In this document: positions 8,130 to 8,880 of the stretch, one piece after another
How the letters are laid out: the number at the start of each line of letters is the position of its first letter
Position numbering within the stretch: position 1 is the first letter of the stretch
Source of the DNA: Gulosibacter massiliensis
Lineage (GTDB): Bacteria; Actinomycetota; Actinomycetes; Actinomycetales; Microbacteriaceae
DNA length: 8,880 bases
Direction: 5' to 3'
NCBI GenBank assembly: GCA_945901035.1
Contig: CAMDKN010000043.1
Coordinates: forward strand, 1-8,880
The notes under the pieces: generated by a model
The model's input: only the letters and a program-made list of their open reading frames with translations
The model's database searches: none
Told to the model about the DNA's origin: nothing
Position numbers and translations under genes: made by a program

Positions 8130-8880
8130 TCACCGCACCGCGGTGAGTGCCCGTTCGCGGTGGAGCAGATCGGTGTGCGTGGACGTCATCCCGAAACCGG
8201 CCTCGGCGGCAATCGCTCGGACCGCTGCGCCCTGACCGTCGGCGTGTTCGACCACGAGTGTTCCGCCCGGACGCAGCAGTCGCGCCGCTCGGGCGATGAA
8301 GACGCGAAGGTCACGCAAACCATCGGGTCCCCCGAACAATGCGGACTCCGGGTCGTACCCGAGAACCTCCGCATCGACCGGCTTGTCGGCATCGGGAATG
8401 TAAGGCGGGTTTGCGACGACAACGTCGATTGTCCCGTCTAGTTCGGGAAGTGCCGTGGCCGCGTCTCCCAGAACGAGAGTGACCCGTCCGTCCCCGTACC
8501 GCGCGATGTTCCGTTCGGCCCACGCCGCCGCGAGGGGGTAAAGCTCGATGGCGTAGACCTCGGAGTTGGGCACCTCGGTTGCCAGTGCTAGCGCAAGCGC
8601 GCCGGTTCCTGTCCCCAAATCGACAGCGCGCGGAGTCGCCGACGGGACCTGTCGTAGTGCTTCAATCGCCCATTCGGCGACGAGTTCCGTTTCGGGCCGC
8701 GGCACAAGTACCCCGGGGCCTACGGCGAGCACGAGGTGGCGAAAGGGCGCTTCGCCGGTGATGTGTTGGAGTGGCTCGCGAGACTCGCGTCGAACCGCCA
8801 ATTGCTCGATGCGGGCGACCACGTCGGCGTCGAGTTCCGCACCCATGAAGGCTTTCGTGGCGACCTCACCGCGGGTCCAG
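8130..8880 (-). CDS. prmC: Release factor glutamine methyltransferase PrmC, 5' end cut by the window edge
   Basis: PrmC (HemK) methylates the glutamine of the GGQ motif in release factors RF1 and RF2 with S-adenosylmethionine, improving peptide release. The visible 249 codons hold the end of the N-terminal helical domain, the linker REPLQHITG, the GPGVLVPRPETE segment, the SAM-binding motif DLGTGTGALALALA and the catalytic NPPYIP motif. The reading frame stays open from the ATG at 8844-8846 to the right edge (upstream residues include TRGEVATKAF), and a start there would lose much of the N-terminal domain; family members are about 280-290 residues. The true start is therefore judged to lie outside the window. 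prfA is the expected next gene upstream. The stop is 24 bases before the Sua5-type gene. Confidence 0.94.
   Translation of the reverse strand, partial: WTRGEVATKAFMGAELDADVVARIEQLAVRRESREPLQHITGEAPFRHLVLAVGPGVLVPRPETELVAEWAIEALRQVPSATPRAVDLGTGTGALALALATEVPNSEVYAIELYPLAAAWAERNIARYGDGRVTLVLGDAATALPELDGTIDVVVANPPYIPDADKPVDAEVLGYDPESALFGGPDGLRDLRVFIARAARLLRPGGTLVVEHADGQGAAVRAIAAEAGFGMTSTHTDLLHRERALTAVR

Noticed and set aside
8844..8846. ATG as the start of prmC
   Set aside because: The frame remains open to the window edge with PrmC-like residues upstream, and a start here would remove much of the conserved N-terminal domain.

Overview
The window is a single tightly packed, leftward-reading (minus strand) gene block. 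It carries most of an F1Fo ATP synthase operon preceded by four upstream genes. In order of transcription, from the right edge to the left, they are: prmC (5' end cut by the right edge), a Sua5/YrdC-type tRNA threonylcarbamoyladenosine gene, a WecA/MraY-like glycosyl-1-phosphate transferase, an AtpI-like small membrane protein, then atpB (a), atpE (c), atpF (b), atpH (delta), atpA (alpha), atpG (gamma) and atpD (beta, cut by the left edge). atpC (epsilon) is expected just beyond the left edge.

The order prmC - sua5 - wecA - atpI-like - atpBEFHAGD is the classic actinobacterial arrangement, known for example from the Mycobacterium tuberculosis ATP synthase locus. The protein sequences, the moderately high GC content and strong Shine-Dalgarno sequences fit an actinobacterium, most likely of the family Microbacteriaceae; that family placement is inference from memory of family sequences. 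Unlike mycobacteria, atpF and atpH are separate genes. Spacing is minimal: the genes overlap by 1 to 8 bases or lie 19 to 57 bases apart, no internal terminator is seen, and no non-coding stretch exceeds 60 bases. This suggests a largely continuous transcript and possibly a streamlined genome.

Right part (about 6319-8880): translation-related and envelope genes. PrmC methylates release factors, the Sua5-type protein makes the threonylcarbamoyl-AMP used for t6A in tRNA, and the WecA-like enzyme loads a sugar phosphate on a polyprenyl carrier. Middle (about 4202-6326): the membrane sector Fo with its small AtpI-like partner. Left part (1-4202): the soluble delta, alpha, gamma and beta subunits.

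This is a conserved housekeeping region. I found no mobile element, CRISPR array, RNA gene, phage gene or new defence-like system. Points worth a second look are modest: a probable duplicated N-terminal domain in delta, a C-terminal extension of alpha, a corrected start for the AtpI-like gene, a repeat-rich 57-base leader before atpB, and identical A-rich start contexts of atpA and atpH.
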